The notes below the pieces were generated by a model, which saw only the letters and a program-made list of their open reading frames with translations, searched no databases and was not told the DNA's origin. A stretch of 64,000 nt of DNA from a bacterium (GTDB lineage Bacteria > Myxococcota > UBA727 > JAUIJE01): assembly GCA_030431455.1 (NCBI GenBank), contig JAUIJE010000013.1, forward strand, positions 147,805 to 211,804. Reading direction: 5' to 3'. The position numbers were made by a program, and so were the translations under genes. Within the stretch, counting starts at the first letter, position 1; every line of letters begins with the position of its first letter. Below are positions 37,101-45,693 of the stretch, piece by piece.

Positions 37101-37192
37101 TCGACTTCGCCGTTCATGCAGCCCGGGTCGGTACACCCGCTGCTCGCGGCCACCACCCCCCACAGGGCGGCGGCGATGAACACACCTCGCAT
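34157..37192 (-). CDS. large PHP-domain (CehA/McbA-like) lipoprotein
   Basis: A 1011-residue exported lipoprotein (lipobox SSGC, Cys20). The first half is beta-rich with carboxypeptidase-regulatory-like segments (RASVYLLEGQPGQPDGLLVPW, AHADVTVVAGEVEDVTLSL). From residue about 520 a PHP metal-dependent hydrolase domain follows: ADFHVHGAKSFD, IDVIAATDHDAIWDY, VIQMNHPW and GTANSDSHTL, giving His/Asp metal ligands as in CehA/McbA-type phosphoesterases. Near the C-terminus are calcium-type repeats (DNNGDGVVDWTDVDRNDDGR). GAGGAGG lies 5 nt before the ATG at 37192. Coupled to the beta-barrel gene. Substrate unknown. Confidence 0.85.
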   Translation of the reverse strand: MRGVFIAAALWGVVAASSGCTDPGCMNGEVDTCEVPSPCQPLSFSCEDGFVDLRIIRDRSEVPGGLDSLGAVGDVLLANDQVEVVIEAIGNANYFAPSGGFITDFATRGDDNDSIPHIEHVTGLLPDDAVLYTSMRFFTDEDNVRAVQVIGHLMEDPRQIVATRYEIRSCEPGIRVRTEMLNDSDEDVVWSNQEAFYWGDRATSPFTPGPGTGYTHPPFGLGTVNAVMRNVPWVVGAASVEPGASYALVGCNVDSLEGFHAAQVSLAGTGRAVVARGDYVVFERFLGAAAGTLAQPGVDLALAVREQLYDEAFVTVSGTIDLDEWAVAPRLNRASVYLLEGQPGQPDGLLVPWTHVAVAGDGTFAARVPADKAYVLRVVSFGKTAVEQALSVGTADFDVGTLEVPASGRVILRSTLDGIPHEAQVFFTPADVDTATRTAARWNGHPLANAECAPLLGPTWGGSPACNQVLTFEGYDEVHVPPGRYELFATAGPFATLAHADVTVVAGEVEDVTLSLTSLPDLLPALTLSADFHVHGAKSFDTNMPDLTRVGSFLAQRIDVIAATDHDAIWDYRQAMDELNVGDRVKLLVGLETTGHALFNYNPAVSYPQVVGHYNFWPLRIDLDAPRRGAPYDEYAEPGLLFTRMLGAGLDDDGVIQMNHPWTAGSVGRDFGFPYALGLNLLDPLPLFDDGTAAGVFVRVPPGATFSNVDYHTQEVMNGTDNGSFFAYRAFWFYLLNQGILRAGTANSDSHTLRDNVVGTPRTLVTAGTTKADFSPSIFNRAVREGRMTGTNGPVVSISLADNQGLGRGPSLEPFVPGSGPLTVRVQAAPWVPVDEVRVFVNGALAMRITDGITAPGDPYGTTGLLRLEREIALDDILPRLDEDAWVVVEAGRALPPVADLDCDGVPDTIDNNGDGVVDWTDVDRNDDGRVDDDDLDINGDGTLDDGDTPESCAGGTGPIAVRDLPLRGEPGHPFVAVTPGGYPLAFTNPLILDLDGDPGFSAPGLPEGDN

Positions 37193-37248
37193 CAGGCCTC
37201 CTCGGCCGTGGCACGGCCGCAGCCGCCGACCATACGACAGGTCTCGGG

Positions 37249-39549
37249 TCAGGCGAAACCACGCCGCCGGCGCCACCACCACTCGGCCGCCGCGACCAAA
37301 CACAACAACGCCACCACCCACGCCTGGTCCCAAATCGGGCGCGAACTCTGGCGGTGAACCTTGCGGCGTTCGTGATCTTCGAAGCGCAGGCTGGTGGCTT
37401 CGTCGAGCCCGACCACCTCGCCGCCGCTGCGCTCGGCCAACGCGCGGGGCAAGCCGTCGCGGGGCTGCAGGTGGCGCGCCTCCAGTGAGCCTTTGCGCAC
37501 CACGAAGGCGTCGACGTCGGAGCCGATGGGCCCTTTTTCCGAGGCCCGGGCGTTAACCCGGTAGGGACCGGCGGCGGGGGGATCGAAGGAAAACCGCGCC
37601 GTGCCGTCGGCGCCGCTTTGGGCGCGCAGCACCACGGGCTCGGCCCCGGGCTCGTCGAGGCGGCGCACCTCGAGCACGACGTCGGCGTCCCCCTGGGGGC
37701 GGTACTTGGGATCGAAGGTGCGCACCTCGATGTCCACCGGTTCGCCCTCGAAGGCCACGCTCTGTTCGGCCGCGACCTGGACCCGGGACAGCTCGGGGTC
37801 GCGGATGAGCCAGCGCAAGGCATTGGCGAACAAGCGCCGGTGCACGTCGCCGCGGCCCCCGGCGCCGACGTGGGGCAACGACCAAGTCCAGGTCGAGTCG
37901 GTGAGGATGGCCATGCTGCGGCCGTTCTCGACTTCGCGCACCGCGATGACGGGGTGGGCCTCGCCGTCGGCGTTGAGGAAAGGATGCGACAACAACACCT
38001 CGCCCCCCGGGGCGACCCCGCGCACGAGGTTGATGCCGGCGAGGGCGGGAAGCTGGGCAAAGGGATCGTCGCCGCGGCCGAGGTCGCCGAGCTGGGTGAT
38101 GGGGTGGGAGCGACCGGCCTTGGTCAACCGGGGGGTGAATCGTTCTTCGTCGATGTGCCCGGGCCCCGGCCACAATGTCACAGGGAGGATATCAGCGATG
38201 GGGGTGTTGTCGTAGGCGCCCTCGGAGAAAGACAAGGACCCGCCGATCATGAGCAGCCCCCCGCCGTTCTTGGTCACGAAGTCGCGGATGTTCGCGAGGT
38301 ACATGCCCATTTGGTAGGGGCGATAATTGAAGTCTTGGAGGATCACCACGTCGAAGGTGTGCAGCTGTTCGGTGAACAGCTCCCGGGTGGGGAAGGGAAT
38401 GAGGCTCAGCTCCTGGTTTGATGCAGCTGCATTGTCGGACGGGGACCTCAGGATGAAGAACGAGATCAGATCCACCGAGGGGTTCTCTTTGAGCAGCCGG
38501 CGCACGAAGCGCTCGTCCCAACTGGGCCGGCCCGCGACCTGCAGCACCCGGATGCGGTCGCGGATGATTTTGACCGCAAAGTCGAAACGGTTGTTTTCAA
38601 CGATGCGTTCCTCGGGGCGCGGGGGACACGACAGCGTGTAGATGTGTTTGCCCGCGGTCTTGGGTTCGAAGGTGAAGTCGACGATGGTCTCGTCGGTGTC
38701 GCTGAGGGTGATCTGTTTGGTGGCGATGGGCTGGCCGTCCTCGGCCAAGGACAGTGGCAAGGTCAGCCCGGAAAAGCCACGGTGCCGCAACACCACTTGA
38801 AAGGTGAGCGGGTTGCGCACGAACGCGAACTCATCGGCCAGCACCCGATCGATGGCCACATCGCGAAACGCCTCGGGCTGGGCCGCGAGCACGGTGTGCA
38901 CCGGCCCCTGCAACCCCTCGACCAGCTTTTGCACGTCTTCGGCCAGCAGCCCGTCGGTGTCGTTGCCATCGGTGAACAGCACCAGGCCCCCCAGCTTGCC
39001 CCGGGCCAATGTGTCTGCGGTCTCGAGCGGGCCGCGCAGCACCGTGCCCGCGCCGGTGGCGGTGGCCGGCGGGGCCTCGGGCATCGCCCGCACCGCGTCG
39101 TCGAACAGCACCAGGTGCGGCCGGTGCGCGGGCTGGGCCTCGAGCTGGGTGTACAGGGCCTGGGCCGCGGCCAACGCGCCGTCGTAGCGCGGCCGGCCGG
39201 ACGCCCCGTCGGGCTCGGCCATGGACGCGGAGCTGTCCACCGCGAGGATCACGAGATTGGGCTCGGGGGTGGTGTCCAGGTCGCGCACCCCCGGCTCGAG
39301 GATCACCGCGAACACCAACCCCGCGAGCAGCGCGCGCAGAATGAGCAGGCCCACCACCACCGGACGGGGCGCGCCCCGCACCGCGCGGTAGGACAAGTAG
39401 AGCGCGCCGAGGAGCAGCAGGCCCGCCCCCCACAGGGCATAGCCGGGCCAGCGCGACAAAGAGACCCACTCGGTGATGCGCACCATGCCCTCCGCCGGCG
39501 CCTGCTGGGCCAACAGTGCAGTGACATGGAGGAGGTGCGCGCTCATCAT
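37249..39549 (-). CDS. VWA / glutamine-amidotransferase-like membrane protein
   Basis: A 766-residue protein with two N-terminal TM helices (GYALWGAGLLLLGALYLSY and VVVGLLILRALLAGLVFAVI). A von Willebrand A domain follows with the MIDAS motif DSSASM (in LVILAVDSSASMAEPDG), and then a class-I glutamine-amidotransferase-like Rossmann domain (RIRVLQVAGRPSWDERFVRRLL, FDVVILQDFNYRPY, FVTKNGGGLLMIGGSLSFSEGAYD). It ends in a last TM helix (AWVVALLCLVAAAEWWW) with RRRR. This architecture is common beside BatA and DUF4159 genes. It overlaps the DUF4159 gene by 4 nt. Role: probably gliding- or secretion-linked surface assembly (inference). Confidence 0.85.
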   Translation of the reverse strand: MMSAHLLHVTALLAQQAPAEGMVRITEWVSLSRWPGYALWGAGLLLLGALYLSYRAVRGAPRPVVVGLLILRALLAGLVFAVILEPGVRDLDTTPEPNLVILAVDSSASMAEPDGASGRPRYDGALAAAQALYTQLEAQPAHRPHLVLFDDAVRAMPEAPPATATGAGTVLRGPLETADTLARGKLGGLVLFTDGNDTDGLLAEDVQKLVEGLQGPVHTVLAAQPEAFRDVAIDRVLADEFAFVRNPLTFQVVLRHRGFSGLTLPLSLAEDGQPIATKQITLSDTDETIVDFTFEPKTAGKHIYTLSCPPRPEERIVENNRFDFAVKIIRDRIRVLQVAGRPSWDERFVRRLLKENPSVDLISFFILRSPSDNAAASNQELSLIPFPTRELFTEQLHTFDVVILQDFNYRPYQMGMYLANIRDFVTKNGGGLLMIGGSLSFSEGAYDNTPIADILPVTLWPGPGHIDEERFTPRLTKAGRSHPITQLGDLGRGDDPFAQLPALAGINLVRGVAPGGEVLLSHPFLNADGEAHPVIAVREVENGRSMAILTDSTWTWSLPHVGAGGRGDVHRRLFANALRWLIRDPELSRVQVAAEQSVAFEGEPVDIEVRTFDPKYRPQGDADVVLEVRRLDEPGAEPVVLRAQSGADGTARFSFDPPAAGPYRVNARASEKGPIGSDVDAFVVRKGSLEARHLQPRDGLPRALAERSGGEVVGLDEATSLRFEDHERRKVHRQSSRPIWDQAWVVALLCLVAAAEWWWRRRRGFA

Positions 39550-40292
39550 CGTCGGGTCTTTTTCATGATGAACGGGATGTGCACTTGGTCGGCTTTGTAA
39601 TCGAGACAGGTCGCGAGCATCATCACGTTGACCATGAACCGGATCGCGAGCTCACGCTGCCGCGCGCCGCCGGGCTCACAGTCGTACGTCCACGTGCCGA
39701 GGCGGTCCCGCTCGAGCGCGCCGAGCACATCGCAGCGGGTCATCAGCACCATGGCCCGCTGATCGTTCAGTCCCAGGCCCCGCACCGCGGTGTCGGCCGC
39801 GGTCCGGCCCACCACCTCGTCGAGCAGGTAGAAGCTCTTGAACAGCACGTGGTCTTTCGGCGCGGTGGCGAGGGCCTCACCAAAGATGGCGTCGAGCTCT
39901 CGCTCCACCGAGGTCACAAACCCGCAGTCGGGGCGTTGCGCGTCGATGTACAAAAGCCCCCCGAAGCGCAGGTGGCGCAGCAACCGCGCGCGGTCCTCCT
40001 CCCGCCAGGGGGCGAACGATTTTTCGCCGTGCATGACCAACAGCGGGTGGCGAAACAGCGCGGGGTCGGACAACCGCACCTCGCTGGCGTCGCGGGCCGC
40101 GTCGATGCTGGTGCGCCGCGCGGTCTCCCACAGGGCGCGCCGCAGCGCCTCGGGGCGCGGGTCGTCCGCCGACCCGAGGCGCACATGCCCCATGCCCACC
40201 TGGCTGGCTTCGCCGAACGCCCCCGCGGGCGCGGCCGCGAGCAGGCCCGGGGCCAAGCGCAGGCTGTGGTGCAAAAAAGTGCGTCGCTTCAC
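39546..40292 (-). CDS. DUF4159 protein with twin-arginine signal
   Basis: A 248-residue exported protein. The N-terminus KRRTFLHHSLRLAPGLLAAAPAGA has the twin-arginine export pattern (RRTFL). The mature part is the DUF4159 alpha/beta domain, related to the glutamine-amidotransferase fold (HPLLVMHGEKSFAPW, LLRHLRFGGLLYIDAQ, VLMTRCDVLGALERD). DUF4159 genes regularly accompany VWA/GATase-like membrane proteins, and here the 3' end overlaps that gene by 4 nt (ATGA). GTG start at 40292 after GGGTGG; upstream in-frame codons are GC-driven. Divergent from the subtilase gene. Confidence 0.82.
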   Translation of the reverse strand: MKRRTFLHHSLRLAPGLLAAAPAGAFGEASQVGMGHVRLGSADDPRPEALRRALWETARRTSIDAARDASEVRLSDPALFRHPLLVMHGEKSFAPWREEDRARLLRHLRFGGLLYIDAQRPDCGFVTSVERELDAIFGEALATAPKDHVLFKSFYLLDEVVGRTAADTAVRGLGLNDQRAMVLMTRCDVLGALERDRLGTWTYDCEPGGARQRELAIRFMVNVMMLATCLDYKADQVHIPFIMKKTRR

Positions 40293-40453
40293 GGTCCACC
40301 CCGCGCGCGGTGTGCGCGCTCTGTGTTGATACCCTCTTGCGCGCTCCGCGACATCCCTCCGACGAGAAGCGCACACTTGTATACATGTCCCACCCGCTCG
40401 CCTCGGTGAGACACCCGACCGGGCGCGGCGGGGTCGGGCGGTATCCTTTCCCC

Positions 40454-42793
40454 ATGAATGGGTTTCGCATGGGTTGTTGGGCGGTCCTTGTCTCCGCGGG
40501 CCTCGCGGGGTCGGCCACGGCGTCACCCGCGGCGCTGACCGCGGTGGGCGAGGCGTTCGAGCTCGGCGTCCCGCAGCGGCTGGTCCGCGGGGTGGCATTG
40601 GTGAAACTGCACGACGTCGCCCCCGAGAGTTTTCTGTTCCCGCGCCAGGCCGCGCGCAACAAAGCCGTGCTCGAGGGCATCGCCCAGCGCACCGGGGTGC
40701 GGCTCTCCTTCGAGCGGCCGGGGGTGTTCGGCTGGAGCCTGTTTTCCATCCGGGACGCGGCGGCGCCGTCGGCGCGGCCGATGCCCACCGAAGACGAGAC
40801 CGAGGCGCTGGTGGCCCGCGTGGCCCAAGACCGCGCGGTGGGGGGCGCGGCCGTCGACGGATGGCGCACCAAGCAAGCCACGCCCAACGACCAGTACTTC
40901 TCAGAGCAGTGGCATTATTCGATCATCAACGCCACCACCGGGTGGGACCTCACCACCGGGTCGAGCACCCAACGGGTGGCGGTGATCGACTCGGGGATGG
41001 TGCGCGCCCACCAGGACCTCGCGGCCAAAGACGCGGCGGGGTTTGACTTTGTGTCCGACGCCAACCGGTCCAACGACGGGGACGGGCGGGACAGCGACTA
41101 CGACGACGCCGGGGACGCGGGGGATTGCGGCTTCGGCTACGAGCCGGCCTCGTACCACGGCACCCACGTGTCCGGCACCGTGGCCGCCTCCACCAACAAC
41201 GGCGTGGGCGTGGCCGGGGTCAACTGGAACGCCCAGATCGTCACCGTGCGCGCGCTCGGGGTGTGCGGGGGGGACGATTTTGACCTCATCAGCGGCACCG
41301 CGTGGGCCGCGGGCTATCAAATCAACGGGGTGGCCAACATCTCCGCCACCGACCGCGCCCGGGTGCTGAACCTCTCGGTGGGCGGCGACGGCAACTGCCC
41401 CGCCAGTTGGCAAGACGTGATCAACCAGATGACCGGGGACGGCAACTTCTTCGTGGTCGCGGCCGGGAACGAGTCGTCCGACGTCGATGCGCCCGGCAAC
41501 TGCAACAACGTGATCACGGTGGCGGCCTTCGGCCCCTCCGGCGACATCGCGAGTTACTCCAACACCGGCCCCGAGGTGGAAGTGTTCGGCCCCGGGGGGG
41601 ACAACGACGGGGCGGTGGCGTCGACCATCGGCCCCGGCATCGCCGACTACACCTTCCAGGCCGGCACCAGCATGGCCACGCCCCACGTGGCCGGGGTGGT
41701 GAGCTTGATGCTCGACCTCAACCCCGGGCTCAGCATGAATGACATTGTCGGGGCCCTGGACAGCGGCGTGACCTGCGGCGGCTGCAACAACGTGCCCGCC
41801 CTGCAGATGGACCTGGCCCTGTCCGAGGTCAGTGGCATTGTGATCGAACCCGAACCCGAACCCAGCGTGCCCGGCGACGACGTCTACGAAGAGAACGACA
41901 CCTTCTCCACCGCCACCCCGCTTCCCTGCAACACCAGCCTCCCCAACCTGCACGCCAGCCCCCAAGACTTCGACATCTTTTCCATCAACCAGCCCGCGGG
42001 GGTCGACGTCACCGTCAACCTCACCACCGATGCCAACACCGACCTCGACCTCTACGTGGTCAAAGGCATGTCCTTCCCCGACGACATTCTCGCCGCGGCC
42101 GAGACCGCCAGCGGCAACGAAACCCTCGCCTACACCACGACCGGGACCGCCATCGCGTACCTCGTCAACCCTTGGTTCGACGAGCAAAACGGCGACTACA
42201 ACGACGGCGACTACGGCCTCAGCATCACTTGCAATGGCAATGTGGTCGAACCCGAACCGAGCCCCGAGCCCGAACCCGGGGTGGGCGTCGAGCCCGAGCC
42301 CGAGCCCGAGCAACCCAGCCTCAGCGATCCCAACCTCGACGACGCCTACGAACCCAACGATGACGCCAACGACGCGGCCCTGCTCGAGTGTGGCCAGGAG
42401 CTGGAGCTGTCCTTGCACGACGACCAAGACTGGTTCGTGGTCCCGGTCCAGGACGGCACCACCCTGCAGGTGACGAGCGAGGCGTTCGGCCCGGACGCCG
42501 CCTTCGAGATTCGCAACGCCGACGGGAGCTTGCTGGTGCAAGCCTCAGAGCCCGGATCCGACCCCGGCCTGCAGGTGGCGTCGGTGGACCGGCTGAGCGC
42601 GGGGAGCTACGCGGTGGTGGTCAAGCCTGGGGGCCAAAATGAGCTCTACGCGCTGCGCGCCTATTGCCTGATGCCCGACGAGGAAGACCCCGGGATGTGC
42701 AGTCACCAACGGACCCCGCGCGGCCTGCCCCGCGGGCTCTGGGTGCTCGGGCTGCTCCTGGTGGTGGCGCGCCCGCGACGCCGGCGGGCTTAG
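40454..42793 (+). CDS. secreted S8 subtilisin-like protease with two PPC domains and MYXO-CTERM-like anchor
   Basis: A 779-residue exported protease. Signal peptide CWAVLVSAGLAGSATA; propeptide to residue about 145 with LVRGVALVKLHDVAP. The catalytic domain has the full triad Asp179 (VIDSG), His235 (HGTHVSG) and Ser406 (GTSMATPHVAG). Two bacterial pre-peptidase C-terminal domains follow (DDVYEENDTFSTATPL and DAYEPNDDANDAALLE) separated by PEPEPEP linkers. The end is DPGMCSHQR, a hydrophobic stretch (GLWVLGLLLVVA) and RPRRRRA, a surface anchor. Probably active in predation or nutrient release. Start ATG at 40454 (or 40469). The stop overlaps folK by 4 bp. Confidence 0.92.
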   Translation: MNGFRMGCWAVLVSAGLAGSATASPAALTAVGEAFELGVPQRLVRGVALVKLHDVAPESFLFPRQAARNKAVLEGIAQRTGVRLSFERPGVFGWSLFSIRDAAAPSARPMPTEDETEALVARVAQDRAVGGAAVDGWRTKQATPNDQYFSEQWHYSIINATTGWDLTTGSSTQRVAVIDSGMVRAHQDLAAKDAAGFDFVSDANRSNDGDGRDSDYDDAGDAGDCGFGYEPASYHGTHVSGTVAASTNNGVGVAGVNWNAQIVTVRALGVCGGDDFDLISGTAWAAGYQINGVANISATDRARVLNLSVGGDGNCPASWQDVINQMTGDGNFFVVAAGNESSDVDAPGNCNNVITVAAFGPSGDIASYSNTGPEVEVFGPGGDNDGAVASTIGPGIADYTFQAGTSMATPHVAGVVSLMLDLNPGLSMNDIVGALDSGVTCGGCNNVPALQMDLALSEVSGIVIEPEPEPSVPGDDVYEENDTFSTATPLPCNTSLPNLHASPQDFDIFSINQPAGVDVTVNLTTDANTDLDLYVVKGMSFPDDILAAAETASGNETLAYTTTGTAIAYLVNPWFDEQNGDYNDGDYGLSITCNGNVVEPEPSPEPEPGVGVEPEPEPEQPSLSDPNLDDAYEPNDDANDAALLECGQELELSLHDDQDWFVVPVQDGTTLQVTSEAFGPDAAFEIRNADGSLLVQASEPGSDPGLQVASVDRLSAGSYAVVVKPGGQNELYALRAYCLMPDEEDPGMCSHQRTPRGLPRGLWVLGLLLVVARPRRRRA

Positions 42794-43230
42794 GTCGCGG
42801 CCCAGGGCCGGGCCGGCACCGACCAGCCCGCGGCCTGCACCGCCTCCACCAACGGCAACCAGGCGAAGTCCCGCACGAACAAGCCCGGGTGCGGCACCGT
42901 CAGCCACGGCGCGGCCGTGCGCACCCCCTCGATGTAGAGCACGTCCACGTCGAGGGTCCGGGGGGCGTTCTTGATCGTGCGCACCCGGCCGGCGCGCTGC
43001 TCCAGGGCTTGGCACAAAGCGAGCAACCCGCGCGGGCTCGCGCGGGTCTCGATCGCCACCGCGGCGTTGATGAACCGGCTGTGGGCCACCCCGCCGAGGG
43101 GGGCGGTGACGTGGGCCTGGCTCCGCCCTCGCAATGCCACTGCCTCGCTTTCCGAGAGCGCGGCCACGCAAGCGTCCACCACCCGCCGGGCTTCGGGGAC
43201 CGAACTGCCGAGGCCCAATACCGCCTTCAC
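42790..43230 (-). CDS. folK: 2-amino-4-hydroxy-6-hydroxymethyldihydropteridine pyrophosphokinase
   Basis: A 146-residue enzyme of folate synthesis; it transfers pyrophosphate from ATP to hydroxymethyl-dihydropterin. Motifs: VLGLGSS start, FINAAVAIET, RTLDVDVLYIEG and VPHPGLFVRDFAWLPLVE, all as in HPPK. GTG at 43230 overlaps the stop of mgtE by 4 nt (GTGA). No other folate genes are nearby. The coding strand includes CAATGCCACTG of the dispersed motif at 43132. Confidence 0.93.
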   Translation of the reverse strand: MKAVLGLGSSVPEARRVVDACVAALSESEAVALRGRSQAHVTAPLGGVAHSRFINAAVAIETRASPRGLLALCQALEQRAGRVRTIKNAPRTLDVDVLYIEGVRTAAPWLTVPHPGLFVRDFAWLPLVEAVQAAGWSVPARPWAAT

Positions 43231-44585
43231 GCCGCGAGCTTGTCCAAGAACAGAACCGCGGTGGACATGTAGATCACAATGCCAATGATGTCGTTGGTGG
43301 TGGTGACGAACGGACCCGACGCGATGGCCGGGTCGGTGCCGTAGCGCTTCATCGCCGCGGGGGCCACCGCCCCCACCACCGCGGCCGCGGTCATGGCCGA
43401 GACCATGGCCAAGAACACCACCAGCCCGAGGTAAATCGTGCCCCCGCCGAACACAAACGCGGCGATGAGGCCCACGCCGCTGCCGCACAGAAGGCCCATC
43501 AACAACCCGACCCGAAACTCGCGAAACAGCGTCCGCCCGAGGTCGTCGCGGTCGAGGCGGCGGATGGCGAGGTCGCGGGTCAACACCGTCGCGCTCTGGG
43601 TGCCGACGTTGCCCCCCATGGCCGTGATCACGGGGATGAACGACGCGATCAACACCGCCTGCTCGAGGACCACCGCGTACAGCGAGAGCAGATACGCGCT
43701 CATCAACGAGCCGAGCAAGTTCACCCCGATCCAGGGCAAGCGCACCATCGCGATGCGCGTGGCCTGGTCGCGGTACAGGAGCTCTTCGGCCGCGGTACCG
43801 GCCGCGAGCAGGGCGTCTTCTTCCGCTTCCTCGGCGAGCACGTCGACCACATCGTCGAACACGATGCGCCCCAGCAACACCCCTTCGTCGTCGACCACCG
43901 GGAGCGCCACCAGATCGTACTTGGAGAACAAGTGCGCGACTTCCTCTTGGTCGACCAGCGGCGTCACCGTGGCCACCGGGGGCTCGATGATGTCCGCGAT
44001 CTGAATGCCCTCGGCGTTGAGCACCAGGTCCACCGGCTTGACCGACCCCACCAAGCGCTGGTCGTCGTCGACCACATAGATGCGGTGGATCTCGGTGCCC
44101 TCCTCGGCAAACTCGCGGACCTTGACGATGGCTTCGCGCACCGTGGCCCCGATGTTCACGTCGGCGCGCTCGGTCTGCATGATGCCGCCGGCGCTGTCCT
44201 CGGGATAGGACAGGAGTTGCTCGACCGCGGCCCGGTCCTCGGCGGGCAGCCGCGACAATGCATCTGCAGCCGCGTCGGGCTCGAGCTCGCCCACCACGTC
44301 GGCGGCGTCGTCCGAGTCCATCTCGGAGATGAGCCCGCCGATCTCTTCTTTGGGCAGCAGCGCGAACAGCGCGTCGCGTTCGCCCTCGTCGAAATGCGCG
44401 ACCACGTCGGCGCGGGCCTCGGCTTCGGGGAGCAGCCGGAGCAAGGCCGGCCACTCCTCGGGCTCTACGACCCGGAGGGCCTCCACCACGTCAGCGGGGT
44501 GGGACACCAGGCGCAAGAATGCCGCCGCGGTCTGGTCGTCACCGCGGAGCACCGCCTTGAGGTCCTCCGTGTCCAGCTGATCCAT
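43227..44585 (-). CDS. mgtE: magnesium transporter MgtE
   Basis: A 452-residue inner-membrane Mg2+ channel. The N-terminal superhelical MgtE_N domain (LRVVEPEEWPALLRLLPEAEA...) is followed by two CBS domains (EDSAGGIMQTERADVN; HRIYVVDDDQRLVGSV), which sense cytosolic Mg2+. The C-terminal pore has five TM helices with the conserved VITAMGGNVGTQSATVLTRDLA and DPAIASGPFVTTTNDIIGI. GGAAGG lies 9 nt before the ATG. Divergent from the DUF3616 gene with an 85-bp gap. No M-box riboswitch could be recognised in that short gap. Confidence 0.97.
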   Translation of the reverse strand: MDQLDTEDLKAVLRGDDQTAAAFLRLVSHPADVVEALRVVEPEEWPALLRLLPEAEARADVVAHFDEGERDALFALLPKEEIGGLISEMDSDDAADVVGELEPDAAADALSRLPAEDRAAVEQLLSYPEDSAGGIMQTERADVNIGATVREAIVKVREFAEEGTEIHRIYVVDDDQRLVGSVKPVDLVLNAEGIQIADIIEPPVATVTPLVDQEEVAHLFSKYDLVALPVVDDEGVLLGRIVFDDVVDVLAEEAEEDALLAAGTAAEELLYRDQATRIAMVRLPWIGVNLLGSLMSAYLLSLYAVVLEQAVLIASFIPVITAMGGNVGTQSATVLTRDLAIRRLDRDDLGRTLFREFRVGLLMGLLCGSGVGLIAAFVFGGGTIYLGLVVFLAMVSAMTAAAVVGAVAPAAMKRYGTDPAIASGPFVTTTNDIIGIVIYMSTAVLFLDKLAA

Positions 44586-44670
44586 GGATGAACACCTTCC
44601 ATCTCGTCGTCGTCATGACAGAGACGGCGTGAGTTTTCAAAGGGCGCGCCAGTCGGCTACCGTGCGAGAC

Positions 44671-45660
44671 ATGTCCTGGTCCCTCCTCAGCCTGTTGCTC
44701 ATGACCCCCCCCGTCCCCCTCCAAGGCGTGTGCGAGGCCAGCGCGGCGGTGGTGCTGCCCGATGGCCGGGTGCTCGTCGCCGACAACGAACGGCACAAGG
44801 AGCTGTACCTGTTCCGGGTGGGCCAGGACCAACGCCTGCACGCGGTGGGCACGCTGGGCATGCCCGACGACGACCGCCCCCGGGACATCGAAGCGCTCGG
44901 GCTGTGGGGCCGGGACCTCGCGGTGGTCGGTTCGCACTCGACCAAAAAACACTGCGAAGCCTCGCCCAAGCGCGCGCGAATCCGCGCCCTCACCCTCGGC
45001 CCAGACGACGTGCTCACCCCCCTCCGGTCGGTGGACGGCCGGCCCGTGCTCGATGCCATCCGCGCCTCGACCGCGGCGTGTCAGCGCACGCTATTCACTG
45101 CCCCGGCCCCGCCCGCCGCGCGCGCGGTGTGCCAAGCGATGCGCGAACAGGCCTGCCCCGGGCTCGACACCGAGGGCGCGATCCTCGACCCGGACGGCCG
45201 CCTTTGGCTCGGGCTGCGGCGCCCGGTGGTCGGCGGCCGCGCGGTGCTCGCCCGGGTCGCCCCGGGCGACACCCTGCGCTTCGATGCGGTGGTGTGGCTC
45301 GACCTCGGCGGCCACGGCGTGCGCGAGCTTGTCGCCACCCTCGCCCCCGACCGCGCCTACGTCGTGGCCGGGCCGGTGACCGACGGCGGAGGCCCCCACG
45401 CGCTGTATGCGTTCGACCCCCGCCCCCTCCGGGGCAAAAACCCGCTCAGGTTGGAGAAGCTTGGTGCACTCCCGGCGTCCACCGAGGCCTACGTGCCGCT
45501 GTCGAAGACCAGCGGCATTGCCCTCACCGATGGGGACGGCGACCAATGGCCCTGCAAGGAAAAGAGCGCCCAACACCTCGTGGATTTTTCACCCCCGGCC
45601 CCGCCGGTCAAAAGCACGCCCCCCGCGCCCGGTCCGGGGACCAAAAAAAAGCGCCCCTGA
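44671..45660 (+). CDS. exported DUF3616-like protein
   Basis: A 329-residue protein. An N-terminal hydrophobic segment (MSWSLLSLLLMTPPVPLQG) is followed by a propeller-like domain: VCEASAAVVLPDGRVLVADNERHKELYLF, PRDIEALGLWGRDLAVVGSHSTKKHC, GLDTEGAILDPDGRLWLGLRRP. The phrase IEAL...VVGSHS with LDTEGA is typical of DUF3616, whose function is unknown. The end is a Pro/Lys-rich tail (APPVKSTPPAPGPGTKKKRP) encoded directly over the following terminator hairpin. The start at 44671 begins the signal-like segment. Confidence 0.75.
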   Translation: MSWSLLSLLLMTPPVPLQGVCEASAAVVLPDGRVLVADNERHKELYLFRVGQDQRLHAVGTLGMPDDDRPRDIEALGLWGRDLAVVGSHSTKKHCEASPKRARIRALTLGPDDVLTPLRSVDGRPVLDAIRASTAACQRTLFTAPAPPAARAVCQAMREQACPGLDTEGAILDPDGRLWLGLRRPVVGGRAVLARVAPGDTLRFDAVVWLDLGGHGVRELVATLAPDRAYVVAGPVTDGGGPHALYAFDPRPLRGKNPLRLEKLGALPASTEAYVPLSKTSGIALTDGDGDQWPCKEKSAQHLVDFSPPAPPVKSTPPAPGPGTKKKRP

Positions 45661-45669
45661 GCGGGGCGC
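45643..45669 (-). terminator. terminator of the DsbA-lipoprotein gene overlapping the opposite stop codon
   Basis: GCGCCCC-TGAGC-GGGGCGC with eight A on the left, i.e. eight T on the minus strand. It lies 25 bp after the minus-strand stop at 45694. On the plus strand the same bases encode the Lys-Lys-Lys-Arg-Pro end of the DUF3616 gene and its TGA sits in the loop, so one element serves both. Confidence 0.85.
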
Positions 45670-45693
45670 CTTCTTTGCATCGAAGCGAAGGGC

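Noticed and set aside
35051..37357. A 768-codon open frame antisense to the PHP lipoprotein
   Set aside because: Arg/Gly/His/Val-rich antisense text without signal or domain, whereas the minus-strand frame has a lipobox, PHP motifs and a ribosome site.
44586..44670. M-box (ykoK) magnesium riboswitch before mgtE
   Set aside because: The gap to the divergent gene is only 85 bp, too short for the about 170-nt element, and the conserved core was not recognised.
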